A stretch of 64,000 bases of DNA from Polynucleobacter parvulilacunae (lineage in GTDB: Bacteria; Pseudomonadota; Gammaproteobacteria; Burkholderiales; Burkholderiaceae), in NCBI RefSeq assembly GCF_018881715.1, contig NZ_JACVPW010000001.1, positions 893,337 through 957,336 on the forward strand. Reading direction: 5' to 3'. Positions within the stretch are counted from its first letter, which is position 1; the number at the start of each line of letters is the position of its first letter. Both the position numbers and the translations under genes were made by a program. The notes beneath the pieces were generated by a model. It was not told where the DNA came from. It ran no database searches and saw only the letters and a program-made list of their open reading frames with translations. Below, in pieces: positions 28,303 to 37,349 of this stretch.

Positions 28303-29379
28303 ATGAGCTCACAACAAAACACCCCTGAAACTGCACCTCATATCCTGGTTTTGGGTATGGGTGGCACGATTGCCGGACTGGCGGCGAGCCCAGCTGACAA
28401 TCCCATGCAATATGAAGCCGGCCAGGTTGAAGTTGCCTCTTTGCTTGCTCATATTCAATCTGCCGTCCCTGAAGGTATTAGCTTGGTTTCAAGGCAGGTT
28501 GCCAACATCAATAGCCGTAACCTGACTGAGTCCTTATTGACTCTATTAGGTGAGACAGTGAAGGAAGCCCTTGATAACACCTTGGTTAGGGGGGTAGTGG
28601 TCACTCACGGAACCGATACGATTGAAGAGACAGGCGTCTTCTTGCAGCTCACCTGCGGAAAACATGCTCAAAATTTAGGCAAGAGAGTTATTCTGACTGG
28701 TGCCATGTTGCCTGCCAATGCGCCCAAGGCGGATGGCCCCTCTAACTTGCTGGATGCACTTCGCTGGGCTTCCACCCCAATTGATAACTGCCCTGGCGGT
28801 ATTTATGCCGTAATGGACGGTAGGGGCTGTTTGGCTATGGATCTGGCAAAACGCCACGGCAGCGCCCTGAATGCGCCCATCCAGGCATCACCCACCAGTT
28901 CAGTTGGGTTGATTAATCCTTCCTGGCTATCAGGTGTAAAGGCAGTGCAGGCCCTTTGGATGGAGGATTTGCCGATTCCCAAGGAGAGTGAGTGGCCTTG
29001 GGTGGAGATTTTGACGAGTCATGCGGGTGCTAGACCAGAAACTATTACCCATTGGCTGAGCTCCAAGGTAAAAGGCTTAGTCCTTGCAGGCTCTGGCATG
29101 GGAGGCTTTCATGATGCCTGGAAGGAGCCCCTGGCTGCGGCGGTAAAGCATGGAATTGCGCTAGTTAGAACCACCAGAACCGGTGCGGGGGAAACCTTGC
29201 CCAATCTGCCTGAAAAAGACTTGGCTGGATGTTTGGCTTCAGGCAGTCTGTCTGCTCCTAGGGCCAGGATTGCCCTGCAGTTATCGCTGAATGCGGAAAA
29301 ACAAGCTCAGACCACAGGTAAATCCCTGACTTGGCAGGATTTTTTTGCTAGAATAGCGGTCTTGCCTGTAATTCGGTAA
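28303..29379 (+). CDS. L-asparaginase/glutaminase family protein
   Basis: Hydrolyses L-asparagine to aspartate and ammonia. 358 residues. First catalytic Thr in LGMGGTIAG (Thr22) and the second motif THGTDTIEETG (about residues 105-115). No signal peptide is visible, which suggests a cytoplasmic enzyme. Starts 59 bp from lexA on the other strand; GATAAT at 28292-28297 is a possible -10 with TTGATA 19 nt upstream. That spacing would put the RNA start almost on the ATG. The C-terminal coding region appears to contain the rpsF promoter. Confidence 0.88.
   Translation: MSSQQNTPETAPHILVLGMGGTIAGLAASPADNPMQYEAGQVEVASLLAHIQSAVPEGISLVSRQVANINSRNLTESLLTLLGETVKEALDNTLVRGVVVTHGTDTIEETGVFLQLTCGKHAQNLGKRVILTGAMLPANAPKADGPSNLLDALRWASTPIDNCPGGIYAVMDGRGCLAMDLAKRHGSALNAPIQASPTSSVGLINPSWLSGVKAVQALWMEDLPIPKESEWPWVEILTSHAGARPETITHWLSSKVKGLVLAGSGMGGFHDAWKEPLAAAVKHGIALVRTTRTGAGETLPNLPEKDLAGCLASGSLSAPRARIALQLSLNAEKQAQTTGKSLTWQDFFARIAVLPVIR
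29326..29354 (+). promoter_or_regulatory. Probable rpsF operon promoter
   Basis: Extended -10 TGC-TAGAAT (29346-29354) with a weak -35 CTGACT 17 nt upstream. It lies inside the 3' end of the asparaginase gene. The predicted start near 29361 gives a leader of about 150 nt. The motif TGCTAGAATA is shared with the rpmF promoter at 7546. Confidence 0.5.
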
Positions 29380-29513
29380 GCGCTGAAAAGCGGCTGTAAA
29401 AGTGTTGTAAGCAGTACCTACAATTTGTTACTACCTTGTCACACTGGCGCTGAGTTCACAACCATCAGAACTTAGCAAGACGCCCAGGTGACTCAATCCT
29501 TAAGGAGTGTTTG
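29380..29513 (+). promoter_or_regulatory. rpsF leader, possible r-protein control region
   Basis: About 130 nt without a gene between the asparaginase stop codon and rpsF. It contains short self-complementary stretches but no clear terminator. In many bacteria the rpsF leader binds the S6:S18 pair for feedback control; whether this leader has that fold needs a covariance-model search. SD AGGAG (29503-29507) precedes the ATG. Confidence 0.35.
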
Positions 29514-29888
29514 ATGCGTCATTATGAAATCGTCTTTATCGTCCATCCGGACCAAAGCGAGCAAGTGCCAGCGATGATCGATCGTTACAAAGCTACATTA
29601 GCAGCTGCGGGCGGCAAAATTCATCGTATGGAAGACTGGGGTCGTCGTCAGATGGCTTACATGATCGACAAGCTTGCTAAAGCCCACTACGTTTGCATGA
29701 ACATTGAGTGCGACCAGAAAACTCTGGAAGAGCTCGAGCATGCGTTCAAATTTAATGATGCAGTTTTGCGTCACCTCATCATCAAGACTAAGAAAGCTGA
29801 AACAGAGCCTTCAATCATGATGAAAGAAGTGCAACGTGAAGAAGCGCGCAAATCTGCTCAATCTGACGCTCCTGTAGCGGCAGCCTAA
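29514..29888 (+). CDS. rpsF: 30S ribosomal protein S6
   Basis: 124 residues from ATG 29514, which is 6 nt after SD AGGAG; an in-frame TTG directly before it is not needed. [19 protein letters not shown] is the usual start. The protein binds S18 on the 30S platform. The C-terminal tail ([21 protein letters not shown]) is the usual variable extension. Confidence 0.97.
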   Translation: MRHYEIVFIVHPDQSEQVPAMIDRYKATLAAAGGKIHRMEDWGRRQMAYMIDKLAKAHYVCMNIECDQKTLEELEHAFKFNDAVLRHLIIKTKKAETEPSIMMKEVQREEARKSAQSDAPVAAA

Positions 29889-29947
29889 GTTAGAAATTTG
29901 AAGAGGAATACACAGACTAGAAAACGTATCAGAGAAGCGGAGCGGCG

Positions 29948-30241
29948 TTGAATCATTTCACCCTAACTGCAATCTTGGTATCTAAAGACGCGATTCGATT
30001 TACACCAGCAGGAATACCGGTGATGCATTGCCAGCTAGAACATAGCGGCCAAGCAAACGAGGTAGGAGTGGCAAGGAAAATTCAGATGAACGTTGAAGCC
30101 ATCACAATCGGTCCAATACAAAAGGACTTAGAGCGAATGGATTTAGGAGCTGAGGCAGTGTTTGAGGGATTCTTAGCACCCAAGACTCTACGTAATCAAA
30201 GACTTGTTTTCCATATTACCCATATTCAATTGAAAAATTAA
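29948..30241 (+). CDS. priB: Primosomal replication protein PriB
   Basis: Single-strand-binding OB-fold protein that helps PriA restart stalled forks. 97 residues from a TTG start at 29948, preceded by [27 protein letters not shown] followed by CQLEHSG matches the PriB pattern (no more than the usual length). It lies between rpsF and rpsR, the normal place in proteobacteria. Confidence 0.92.
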   Translation: MNHFTLTAILVSKDAIRFTPAGIPVMHCQLEHSGQANEVGVARKIQMNVEAITIGPIQKDLERMDLGAEAVFEGFLAPKTLRNQRLVFHITHIQLKN

Positions 30242-30254
30242 AGAGGAAATCATC

Positions 30255-30527
30255 ATGGCGTTTGGAAAGAAACCCGATTTCAAAAAGAAACCAGCTCAGA
30301 ACCCATTGTTCAAGCGTAAGCGTTATTGTCGTTTCACTGTTGCTGGCGTAGAACAGATTGACTACAAAGATGTAGATACATTGAAGGACTTTATTGGCGA
30401 AAACGCCAAGATCACTCCTGCTCGTTTGACAGGCACAAAAGCTAAATATCAGCGTCAGTTAGACACTGCTATCAAGCGTGCTCGTTACTTGGCTTTGTTG
30501 CCATTCTCCGATCAACATAAGAAATAA
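30255..30527 (+). CDS. rpsR: 30S ribosomal protein S18
   Basis: 90 residues. [18 protein letters not shown] and the basic C-terminal [14 protein letters not shown] are typical of S18, which dimerises with S6. SD AGAGGAAA precedes the ATG. It is followed by rplI after 13 nt. Confidence 0.97.
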   Translation: MAFGKKPDFKKKPAQNPLFKRKRYCRFTVAGVEQIDYKDVDTLKDFIGENAKITPARLTGTKAKYQRQLDTAIKRARYLALLPFSDQHKK

Positions 30528-30540
30528 TTAGGAGCCCTCA

Positions 30541-30993
30541 ATGCAAATCATTCTTTTAGAAAAAGTAACAAACCTGGGTAACCTCGGCGACATCGTTCGC
30601 GTTAAAGACGGTTTCGCTCGTAACTTCTTAATCCCACAACGCAAAGCTCGTCGTGCGACTGAAGCAGCTATCGCTGACTTTGCAGTACGTCGTGCTGAGT
30701 TAGAGAAATTGGCTGCTGAGAAATTGACTGCTGCTGAAGCAGTTGGCATCAAGCTCAAAGACATGGTTCTCGAAATCGGTCAAAAAGCGGGTGTTGACGG
30801 TCGTTTGTTTGGTTCTGTAACCAATCATGACATCGCTGATGCATTGAAAGCTAAAGGCTTCACAATTGAGAAGTCTTCAGTTCGCATGCCTACTGGCCCA
30901 TTGAAAATGGTTGGTGATCACCCTGTAGCGGTTGCTGTTCATACCGACGTAGTTGCAGACATCACTATTCGTGTAGTTGGCGAGCAAGCTTAA
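30541..30993 (+). CDS. rplI: 50S ribosomal protein L9
   Basis: 150 residues. [19 protein letters not shown] and [12 protein letters not shown] form the N-terminal domain; a long central helix (about 40-75) joins it to the C-terminal domain with [25 protein letters not shown] precedes it. dnaB follows after 24 nt. Confidence 0.97.
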   Translation: MQIILLEKVTNLGNLGDIVRVKDGFARNFLIPQRKARRATEAAIADFAVRRAELEKLAAEKLTAAEAVGIKLKDMVLEIGQKAGVDGRLFGSVTNHDIADALKAKGFTIEKSSVRMPTGPLKMVGDHPVAVAVHTDVVADITIRVVGEQA

Positions 30994-31017
30994 GTTTTAG
31001 AACTGTAAATAAGCCAC

Positions 31018-33513
31018 ATGGCTGAATCCCGTTCACGTTCCGTTACGCTGAATCCCGGCATGATGGGTTCTGGGGATGCAGTCGTGCAGGCTTTAAAAGT
31101 TCCGCCGCATTCTGTAGAAGCCGAGCAATCTTTGCTCGGCGGTCTACTGATCGATAACTCTTCTTGGGATAACCTGGGTGGAGTATTAAACGATAAAGAC
31201 TTCTATCGCCCCGAACATGCTTTGATCTACAAAGCAATTGCTCGTTTGGTTGGCGACAATCATCCCGCTGACGTTATTACTGTTCATGATGCAATTAAAT
31301 CTGAACAGGGTGGCGACTTAGTTGGTATTGATTACCTAAATTCATTGGCACAAAACACACCAAGTGCAGCGAACATTAAAGGCTACGCCGATATTGTTCG
31401 TGACCGTAGTATTTTGCGTCGCTTGATTGAAGTTTCAGATAGCATTGTTAATTCTGCATTCGTTCCAGAGGGACGAACAGTCAGAACTTTGTTGGACGAA
31501 GCTGAGTCACGCATTCTTCAGATTGGTGAAGAGGGTAGTCGCAAGGCTGATTACCTCGAAATCGAGCCGCTCCTAAAGGCGGTTGTTGCCCGTATTGATG
31601 AGCTCTATAACCGTCAAGGTGGTAGCGACATCACTGGTATTGCAACTGGCTTCTTAGATCTAGACAAACAAACTAGCGGACTACAAAAAGGTGACTTAGT
31701 CATCGTTGCTGGTCGCCCTTCGATGGGTAAGGCACAACCTCTAGATACAAAAGTGAAAACAGTTGATGGTTGGAAGTTGATGGGTGATCTGAAGTTTGGT
31801 GATCGTCTCGCCTCTGTCGATGGTCAGCATTCAATGGTCACCGGTATTTATCCACAAGGTATTAAGCAGATTTATAAAGTCACTTTCTCCGATGGGCGAG
31901 TGGCTGAGTGCTGTGATGAGCATCTATGGCGTGTTATGTATCGAGAATGGTCCGAGCCACGTGTCATCAACACTGTCCGCTTAATGGAAATGCTACAGTG
32001 CGCACGCTATAAAAACAGATTATGGATTGATCCAGTCTCGGGTGATTTTGGTCACTCGAATGCGTTGCCAGTTCATCCGTGGGTTTTGGGTGCATTGCTT
32101 GGAGATGGAACTTTGGCTTTATCTCACAGTTCGGTGATGTTTTCAACTAAGTCCCCTGAGCTTGTAGAGCGCATGAATTTACTTGCAAACTACGAGATGG
32201 AGTTAGTTCATGCTAATGCTTATGACTGGAGATTAGTCTCAAAAGAAAGAATTGCTGCTAATGGTCAAAGAGCGGCCGTTAAGACAAATTTTTTCAGGTC
32301 TGCATTGCAGGATATCGGTGTTCTTGGCTGCAGAAGTTTTGATAAACACATTCCAGCAACTTATCTTGAGGCGAACAAGAATTCTCGTCTTGCATTGTTC
32401 CAAGGTCTGATGGATACCGATGGATGGATTGAGAAGTGGGGCTCCATTCGCTTTTGTACAGCAAGCAAACAATTATCTGAAGATGTTGCAACTTTAGCCA
32501 GATCTTTGGGTGGTTTTTGCTCAATAGCGCATAAGCAGACAAGCTACACCTACAAGGGTGAAAAGAAGCAAGGTCGCCTAAGTTATGTTTTAAATATGAG
32601 TTTTGGTCCCGGTTTTCAAGCGTTTACTCTGCCTGAAAAGACTGAAAGGTTAAGAGCAAGTTGGGATCGCCAACGTAGACTTTCATTCAAGAGTATTGAA
32701 CCGTCTAGGATGTCTGAAGCGCAATGTATTTCAGTAAGCCACCCTCAAAGAACTTACGTAACGAATGATTATGTCGTTACTCATAACACTGCATTCGCTT
32801 TAAATATTGCAGAGAACGTTGCCTTAGCTGAAGGTTTGCCTGTTGTTGTGTTCTCCATGGAAATGTCAGGCGAACAACTGGCGGCACGTTTATTAGGCTC
32901 AGTAGGGCGCGTTGACCAAGGTCGCATGCGTACCGGTAAGTTGCAAGATGATGAGTGGCCACGTGTTACCGATGCCATTGCACGTTTAAGTAATACCCAA
33001 ATTTTGATTGATGAGACCGGCTCTTTATCTAGCTTAGAGTTGCGCGCACGTGCACGTCGTATCGCCAGAAACTTTGGCGGCACACTTGGCTTGGTAGTGA
33101 TTGACTACTTACAGTTGATGAGTGGTTCTGGTTCTGAGAATCGTGCCACTGAGATTTCTGAAATCTCACGCTCACTCAAATCTCTCGCAAAAGAACTGCA
33201 GTGCCCAGTAGTTGCACTCTCCCAGTTAAACCGTGGCCTCGAGCAACGCCCTAACAAACGTCCGATCATGTCTGACTTGCGTGAGTCAGGCGCTATTGAG
33301 CAAGATGCCGACTTAATTATGTTCATCTATCGTGATGAGGTGTATCACCCTGATACCACTACCGATAAAGGTGTGGCAGAAATCATCATCGGTAAGCAGC
33401 GTAACGGTCCAATCGGTACAGTGCGCTTAAGCTGGCAAGGTCCATATACCAAGTTTGATAACTTGGCGATGGGATCCGTTGGTTATTCCTCTGGTGGATA
33501 CGAGCCGTTCTAA
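31018..33513 (+). CDS. dnaB: Replicative DNA helicase DnaB, interrupted by an intein
   Basis: Hexameric 5'-3' fork helicase. The reading frame has 831 codons, but residues 239-590 are an intein, so the spliced protein has 479 residues, normal for DnaB. The N-terminal DnaG-interacting domain begins VPPHSVEAEQSLLGGLLIDN. The Walker A loop GRPSMGK is cut by the intein directly after its Lys and continues with TAFALNIAENVAL. Walker B VIDYLQLM, and the arginine-finger region near the C-terminus, are intact. The precursor cannot bind ATP normally until it is spliced. The gene ends the rpsF operon with a terminator after it. Confidence 0.97.
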   Translation: MAESRSRSVTLNPGMMGSGDAVVQALKVPPHSVEAEQSLLGGLLIDNSSWDNLGGVLNDKDFYRPEHALIYKAIARLVGDNHPADVITVHDAIKSEQGGDLVGIDYLNSLAQNTPSAANIKGYADIVRDRSILRRLIEVSDSIVNSAFVPEGRTVRTLLDEAESRILQIGEEGSRKADYLEIEPLLKAVVARIDELYNRQGGSDITGIATGFLDLDKQTSGLQKGDLVIVAGRPSMGKAQPLDTKVKTVDGWKLMGDLKFGDRLASVDGQHSMVTGIYPQGIKQIYKVTFSDGRVAECCDEHLWRVMYREWSEPRVINTVRLMEMLQCARYKNRLWIDPVSGDFGHSNALPVHPWVLGALLGDGTLALSHSSVMFSTKSPELVERMNLLANYEMELVHANAYDWRLVSKERIAANGQRAAVKTNFFRSALQDIGVLGCRSFDKHIPATYLEANKNSRLALFQGLMDTDGWIEKWGSIRFCTASKQLSEDVATLARSLGGFCSIAHKQTSYTYKGEKKQGRLSYVLNMSFGPGFQAFTLPEKTERLRASWDRQRRLSFKSIEPSRMSEAQCISVSHPQRTYVTNDYVVTHNTAFALNIAENVALAEGLPVVVFSMEMSGEQLAARLLGSVGRVDQGRMRTGKLQDDEWPRVTDAIARLSNTQILIDETGSLSSLELRARARRIARNFGGTLGLVVIDYLQLMSGSGSENRATEISEISRSLKSLAKELQCPVVALSQLNRGLEQRPNKRPIMSDLRESGAIEQDADLIMFIYRDEVYHPDTTTDKGVAEIIIGKQRNGPIGTVRLSWQGPYTKFDNLAMGSVGYSSGGYEPF
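31732..32787 (+). mobile_element. Class 3-like intein with LAGLIDADG endonuclease in DnaB
   Basis: 352 codons in frame between the P-loop Lys and Thr of DnaB. Position 1 is Ala, which cannot make the usual N-S acyl shift. Numbering the intein from that Ala: His64 and Trp66 (EHLW, block B), Cys332 (QCISV, block F), Thr350-His351-Asn352 at the end, and Thr as +1 extein residue. Trp, block-F Cys and block-G Thr are the WCT signature of class 3 inteins, which start splicing from the internal Cys. The middle holds two LAGLIDADG motifs, LGALLGDG (Asp125) and FQGLMDTDG (Asp230), both with the metal-binding acid, so the homing endonuclease looks intact. It is a selfish element that would home into intein-free dnaB alleles. 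Confidence 0.93.
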
Positions 33514-33554
33514 GTAAAGAAATAATAAAAAAACTGAAACATAAGCAGATAAAG

Positions 33555-33583
33555 AAAAAGCCTCACAGTGTGAGGCTTTTTTA
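33555..33583. terminator. Bidirectional terminator between dnaB and the PsiF-like gene
   Basis: AAAAGCCTCAC pairs with GTGAGGCTTTT around a very short loop, with an A-run before and a T-run after. It can stop transcription from both sides. Confidence 0.9.
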
Positions 33584-33627
33584 ATGCAGAAATAAATTAG
33601 ATCAATTATTGATTCACATAATGAACC

Positions 33628-33894
33628 TTATTTTCCGCCTTCACATTTCTTGATTGAAGCTGCTTTAGCTGCGCCATAGAGTGGCTTGCCATCTTTGCTC
33701 ACTGCTTTAGCTTCGCAATCATTCGGCTTGGCATCACCCATACATTTCTTAATAGAGGCATCTTTAGCTGCGCCATAGAGGGGCTTACCTTCTTTGCTTA
33801 CTGCTTTAGCTTCGCAAGCTGCTTGATCGGCAAAGGCATAAGTAGGAAGTGCGAAACTCAGTGCAATGCTTAAAGCGATGATGATTTTTTTCAT
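33628..33894 (-). CDS. PsiF-repeat protein, exported
   Basis: 88 residues. I prefer the second Met codon at 33894 because GGAG lies 7 nt before it, against only 1-2 nt before the ATG at 33900. A signal peptide (about residues 1-23, cleavage after YAFA) is followed by two PsiF repeats, each Cys-x-Ala-Lys-Ala-Val-Ser-Lys, GKPLYGAAK and SIKKC. The repeats are nearly identical, also at DNA level, which indicates a recent internal duplication. PsiF is phosphate-starvation induced in E. coli, but I see no clear PHO box here. Function unknown. Confidence 0.85.
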   Translation of the reverse strand: MKKIIIALSIALSFALPTYAFADQAACEAKAVSKEGKPLYGAAKDASIKKCMGDAKPNDCEAKAVSKDGKPLYGAAKAASIKKCEGGK

Positions 33895-33900
33895 GCTCAT

Positions 33901-34085
33901 TCTCCAGGTGGGTGATTTGATTCAAGCTTACTTTAATTCTCAAAATGATTATTGATGATTATGTAAGTTGGAAGTATTAGCCCTAGGGTTAATAGATATT
34001 AACTTCATGGATAACTATCATTATCCCTATTGATATCAGTGGCTTAGCCACTTCTTCTATATCTAAACCCGCTAGAGCAAGCCCA
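33901..34085. promoter_or_regulatory. Divergent regulatory region of the PsiF-like and autotransporter genes
   Basis: 185 bp with three palindromic elements: GTTAATA-ga-TATTAAC (33988-34003), a stretch 34007-34025 that matches the Fur consensus at 12 of 19 positions by my count and ends ATCATTATC, and GTGGCT-t-AGCCAC (34039-34051). Both genes must be transcribed from here. Fur control is only a suggestion. Confidence 0.4.
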
Positions 34086-37000
34086 ATGAAAATCAAGATT
34101 CTGTTTCGCAGCCTACTAAGTTATGGAGTTACTTATATATTCCTCGGTTTCCCATCATCCTCGATGGCAGCAGGTAGCTGTGATAACTACACCCCCGGTA
34201 ACAATGCTACGGTCACTTGTACTGGTTCTGCAAGTACGTCTGTAGGCGTCATTTCAACTCAATCTGATACAACCGTGGGCAACAGCGTTACTGTAAATAT
34301 TAATTCCGGCACTTCATTAATTATTAATGGTTCTACAGTGGGTATTGGCAGTGCAGCTACCGTAGTGAATGATGGAAATTTAAATACCAGCGCTTTCTAT
34401 TACGGTTACGGAATTTCATCGGGTGCAAATGGAAGATCGCAGGCTGGCGGCAGCAACATTACCAATAATGGCACCATTTACACTGGCGGTACAAATGCAT
34501 CTGGTATTTACATCAGCGCCACTAATGCTGGATCTACCGCGAACACAATTACGAATACTGGCTCCATAACAACAGCGGGTGCCGGTGCAAATGGTATTCA
34601 AGTGGTTAATGGTGGCGCGATTACCGCCATTAATAACTCAGGAGTGATTTCTGCTCAAGGGGCTAATTCAAATGGAATTCAAGTAACGGGCGCAGCAAAT
34701 ATCACTAACTCAGGAACCATATGCCCATCAACGGTTGTTGGCAGCAATTGCGCTGCAAGTGGCGCGGGTAGTGGCAACGGCATACAAATTGATAACAATG
34801 CCAATGCCAATCGCACTACCGTTACCAATGCATCATCCGGCTTAATAGGTGCTCCTACAACAGCAAACTATGCAATCTACAGCGCTCAACAACCTGGTGT
34901 GGATGTATATAACTACGGAAAAATTATCGCTGCAAGTGCTGCCGCTACTGCGATTAATTTTGCTGGCTCGACAACGGGCGGATCTAATAACACTGTTACT
35001 TTATATGGCGGCTCAACGTTGTTGGGCGGCATTAGTTTTAATAAGGGCAGTACACAAGAAGCCCTGAACTTTAACGGGCTTTCAAATGCAAATTTCAGTA
35101 ATGCCGTAACTGGTCTGAATATTATCAATGCCACTAACGGCTCTAATGTGGTGATGAATAGCGCTACAGGATATGAATTAGTAGCTGGAAAGATTGCGGT
35201 TGATGGTACTTCTAGTTTGGCTATCTCTGGAGTGATTCAGGATCAAACTAGCCCAAGCGCTGCTACTTCGAGTATTGAGAAAAGTGGAGCTGGAACTTTA
35301 GTGTTATCTGGTGCCAATACTTACACGGGTGGCACAGCGTTGAATGCAGGAGCTATTGCAGTTGCCAATAATGCCGCCTTAGGAACTGGCGCTTTAACGA
35401 TGGCAGGCGGCACAAGCTTGCAAGCAAACTCTTCAGTAAGTCTTGCTAATAACGTTGCTTTATCTGGCGCGAGCACTATCAACACCAATGGAAACAATTT
35501 GGGTCTGTCTGGGAATATGACTGGATCCGGTGGATTTACTAAAACAGGTGCTGGCACATTAACCCTCTCCGGTACAAATGCCTATAGCGGTGGAACCACC
35601 GTCTCAGCAGGTACATTGGCCGGTAATACCTCAAGCATTCAGGGCAATGTAATTAATAACGCAATAGTGAATTTCAATCAGACAACGAACGGGACCTATG
35701 CCGGCGTAATGAGCGGATCAGGTAGCCTGGTTAAAGATGGTTCTGGCACCGTAACAATTTCTAAGACCAATACTTATACTGGGGATACAAACATTAACGC
35801 AGGTGGCCTGATATTAACTGGATCGACCACATCAAATACCTCGATAGCTGCTGGTGCTAACTTGCAAGGTAGCGGTGTCATAAATGGCAACGTAAATAAC
35901 TCGGGAACGATTGCGCCATCTTTTAATGGGTCTGCAACTAATTTGACCGTGAACGGTAACTATATTGGTAATGGCGGAAACTTTGTTGGCAGCGTGTATG
36001 CTCCTGCCTCTGCTCCTGTATCCGATACTTTGACCGTAACTGGTAATACCACTGGCTCTACTGGCATTACCGTAACGGATAAGGGTGGTCTTGGCAATCG
36101 TACGGTTGGCAATGGTATACCTGTGATTATTGTGAATGGCGCGTCTACATCCAATGCATTTGCATTAACTCAGCGTGTTGCATCTGGTGCTTATGAATAC
36201 AAGCTTTATAAAGGTGGCCCATCAGGCGTTGGCAATTCTTGGTACCTGTCCACTCAAGCTCCCACTCCAGCATCTACCCCGGGATCCTCTAGCGGTTCCT
36301 CAGCTGCAACTTCTGTAGCACCTCCTGCACCAGTTCCCACTCCTGCTGCTGGAGAGCGTATTGAGGTTGCGGTCTATCCAGCTGTACCTTCATTGGTGCA
36401 GTTGTATGCACAGACAGCAGTTGACACATTAGATCAACGTCGTGGCGATCTCAATTTGGTTGATCCGACAAATGGCGCTAAGAAAAGTTCAAATGATTGG
36501 GCGCGCATTATTGGTAAGACTGGAACTTCTACTCCATCCTCTGTAGATAACGGCCCGAAGATGAATTTCAATGCCTATGCTTTGCAGTTGGGTGTAGACG
36601 TGTATCAGAATGAAGAGCAGGGTGGCTCTAGATCTTATGTCGGCCCTTACGTCACTATCGGTAGCGCTAATGCCAATACTTCCAGTCAGACAGGCAGTAT
36701 CTCTACCGGTAGTATTAATGGTATGCAGGCTTACTCTTTAGGTTTGTATGGCACCCATTTTGCTGCTAACGGCCTATATGTAGATGCTCTTGCTCAAGGT
36801 ACGCGCTATCTCAATGCGGGAGCCGGCTCTGTTCAGGGCGCACAGCTACGCACCCAAGGCACTGGCTTTACAGGCTCGATTGAAGGCGGCGGACGCTGGA
36901 ATATAGATAAGTTCTTAATCTCCCCACAAGCACAAATTGTCTATGACGCCATTGGCATGAATAATGCAACAGATGCATATGGTCAAGTGAACTTTAACAA

Positions 37001-37322
37001 GAGTGAAATGACTCGTGGCCGTTTAGGTTTGTTGGCCGGACATAAAGATGTGATTGGTAGCACTCCAATCTTTGCGTATTTGCGTGCTAGCTATTGGAGC
37101 ATCTTTAATGCAGGCACAAGTACGACTATGGCTTCACTCTATGGTGTTAACCCAATCACTTTCCAGTCACAAGCAAACTCACGCTGGATGACTGTGGATG
37201 CTGAATTAAATGCCCGCATCACAAAAGATACCAACCTATTCATGAACTTAGCTGTTGATAACTCTTTGGTAGGAACATACCAAGCTTACTCTGGACGAAT
37301 TGGCTTACAAACTCGTTTCTAA
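34086..37322 (+). CDS. Autotransporter with PATR beta-helix passenger
   Basis: A 1078-residue type V secretion protein. Signal peptide about residues 1-29. The passenger is rich in Asn, Gly, Ser and Thr and is expected to fold as a beta-helix; it contains three passenger-associated transport repeats of the form GAGTLxLSGxNxYxGGT (about residues 397, 487 and 548). A Pro/Ser/Ala-rich linker occupies about 723-757. The C-terminal 280 residues are the outer-membrane barrel and end in Phe (GLQTRF), as barrel proteins do. No protease triad or self-cleavage motif is evident, so a surface adhesin or aggregation factor is more likely than an enzyme. Low sequence complexity of the passenger limits the inference. 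Confidence 0.9.
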   Translation: MKIKILFRSLLSYGVTYIFLGFPSSSMAAGSCDNYTPGNNATVTCTGSASTSVGVISTQSDTTVGNSVTVNINSGTSLIINGSTVGIGSAATVVNDGNLNTSAFYYGYGISSGANGRSQAGGSNITNNGTIYTGGTNASGIYISATNAGSTANTITNTGSITTAGAGANGIQVVNGGAITAINNSGVISAQGANSNGIQVTGAANITNSGTICPSTVVGSNCAASGAGSGNGIQIDNNANANRTTVTNASSGLIGAPTTANYAIYSAQQPGVDVYNYGKIIAASAAATAINFAGSTTGGSNNTVTLYGGSTLLGGISFNKGSTQEALNFNGLSNANFSNAVTGLNIINATNGSNVVMNSATGYELVAGKIAVDGTSSLAISGVIQDQTSPSAATSSIEKSGAGTLVLSGANTYTGGTALNAGAIAVANNAALGTGALTMAGGTSLQANSSVSLANNVALSGASTINTNGNNLGLSGNMTGSGGFTKTGAGTLTLSGTNAYSGGTTVSAGTLAGNTSSIQGNVINNAIVNFNQTTNGTYAGVMSGSGSLVKDGSGTVTISKTNTYTGDTNINAGGLILTGSTTSNTSIAAGANLQGSGVINGNVNNSGTIAPSFNGSATNLTVNGNYIGNGGNFVGSVYAPASAPVSDTLTVTGNTTGSTGITVTDKGGLGNRTVGNGIPVIIVNGASTSNAFALTQRVASGAYEYKLYKGGPSGVGNSWYLSTQAPTPASTPGSSSGSSAATSVAPPAPVPTPAAGERIEVAVYPAVPSLVQLYAQTAVDTLDQRRGDLNLVDPTNGAKKSSNDWARIIGKTGTSTPSSVDNGPKMNFNAYALQLGVDVYQNEEQGGSRSYVGPYVTIGSANANTSSQTGSISTGSINGMQAYSLGLYGTHFAANGLYVDALAQGTRYLNAGAGSVQGAQLRTQGTGFTGSIEGGGRWNIDKFLISPQAQIVYDAIGMNNATDAYGQVNFNKSEMTRGRLGLLAGHKDVIGSTPIFAYLRASYWSIFNAGTSTTMASLYGVNPITFQSQANSRWMTVDAELNARITKDTNLFMNLAVDNSLVGTYQAYSGRIGLQTRF

Positions 37323-37349
37323 AGCAAGTTTGATTTAAATCTTGCACTA

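Noticed and set aside
31732-32787. Insert in dnaB as a frameshift, assembly error or group I/II intron
   Set aside because: The frame is continuous, intein splice blocks and LAGLIDADG motifs are present, and both junctions are exact at the P-loop.
33895-34085. PHO box for the PsiF-like gene
   Set aside because: No pair of CTGTCAT-like direct repeats at proper spacing was found.
37324-37349. Terminator between the autotransporter and the NlpC/P60 gene
   Set aside because: GCAAG/CTTGC is a short weak stem with a long loop and no T-run.
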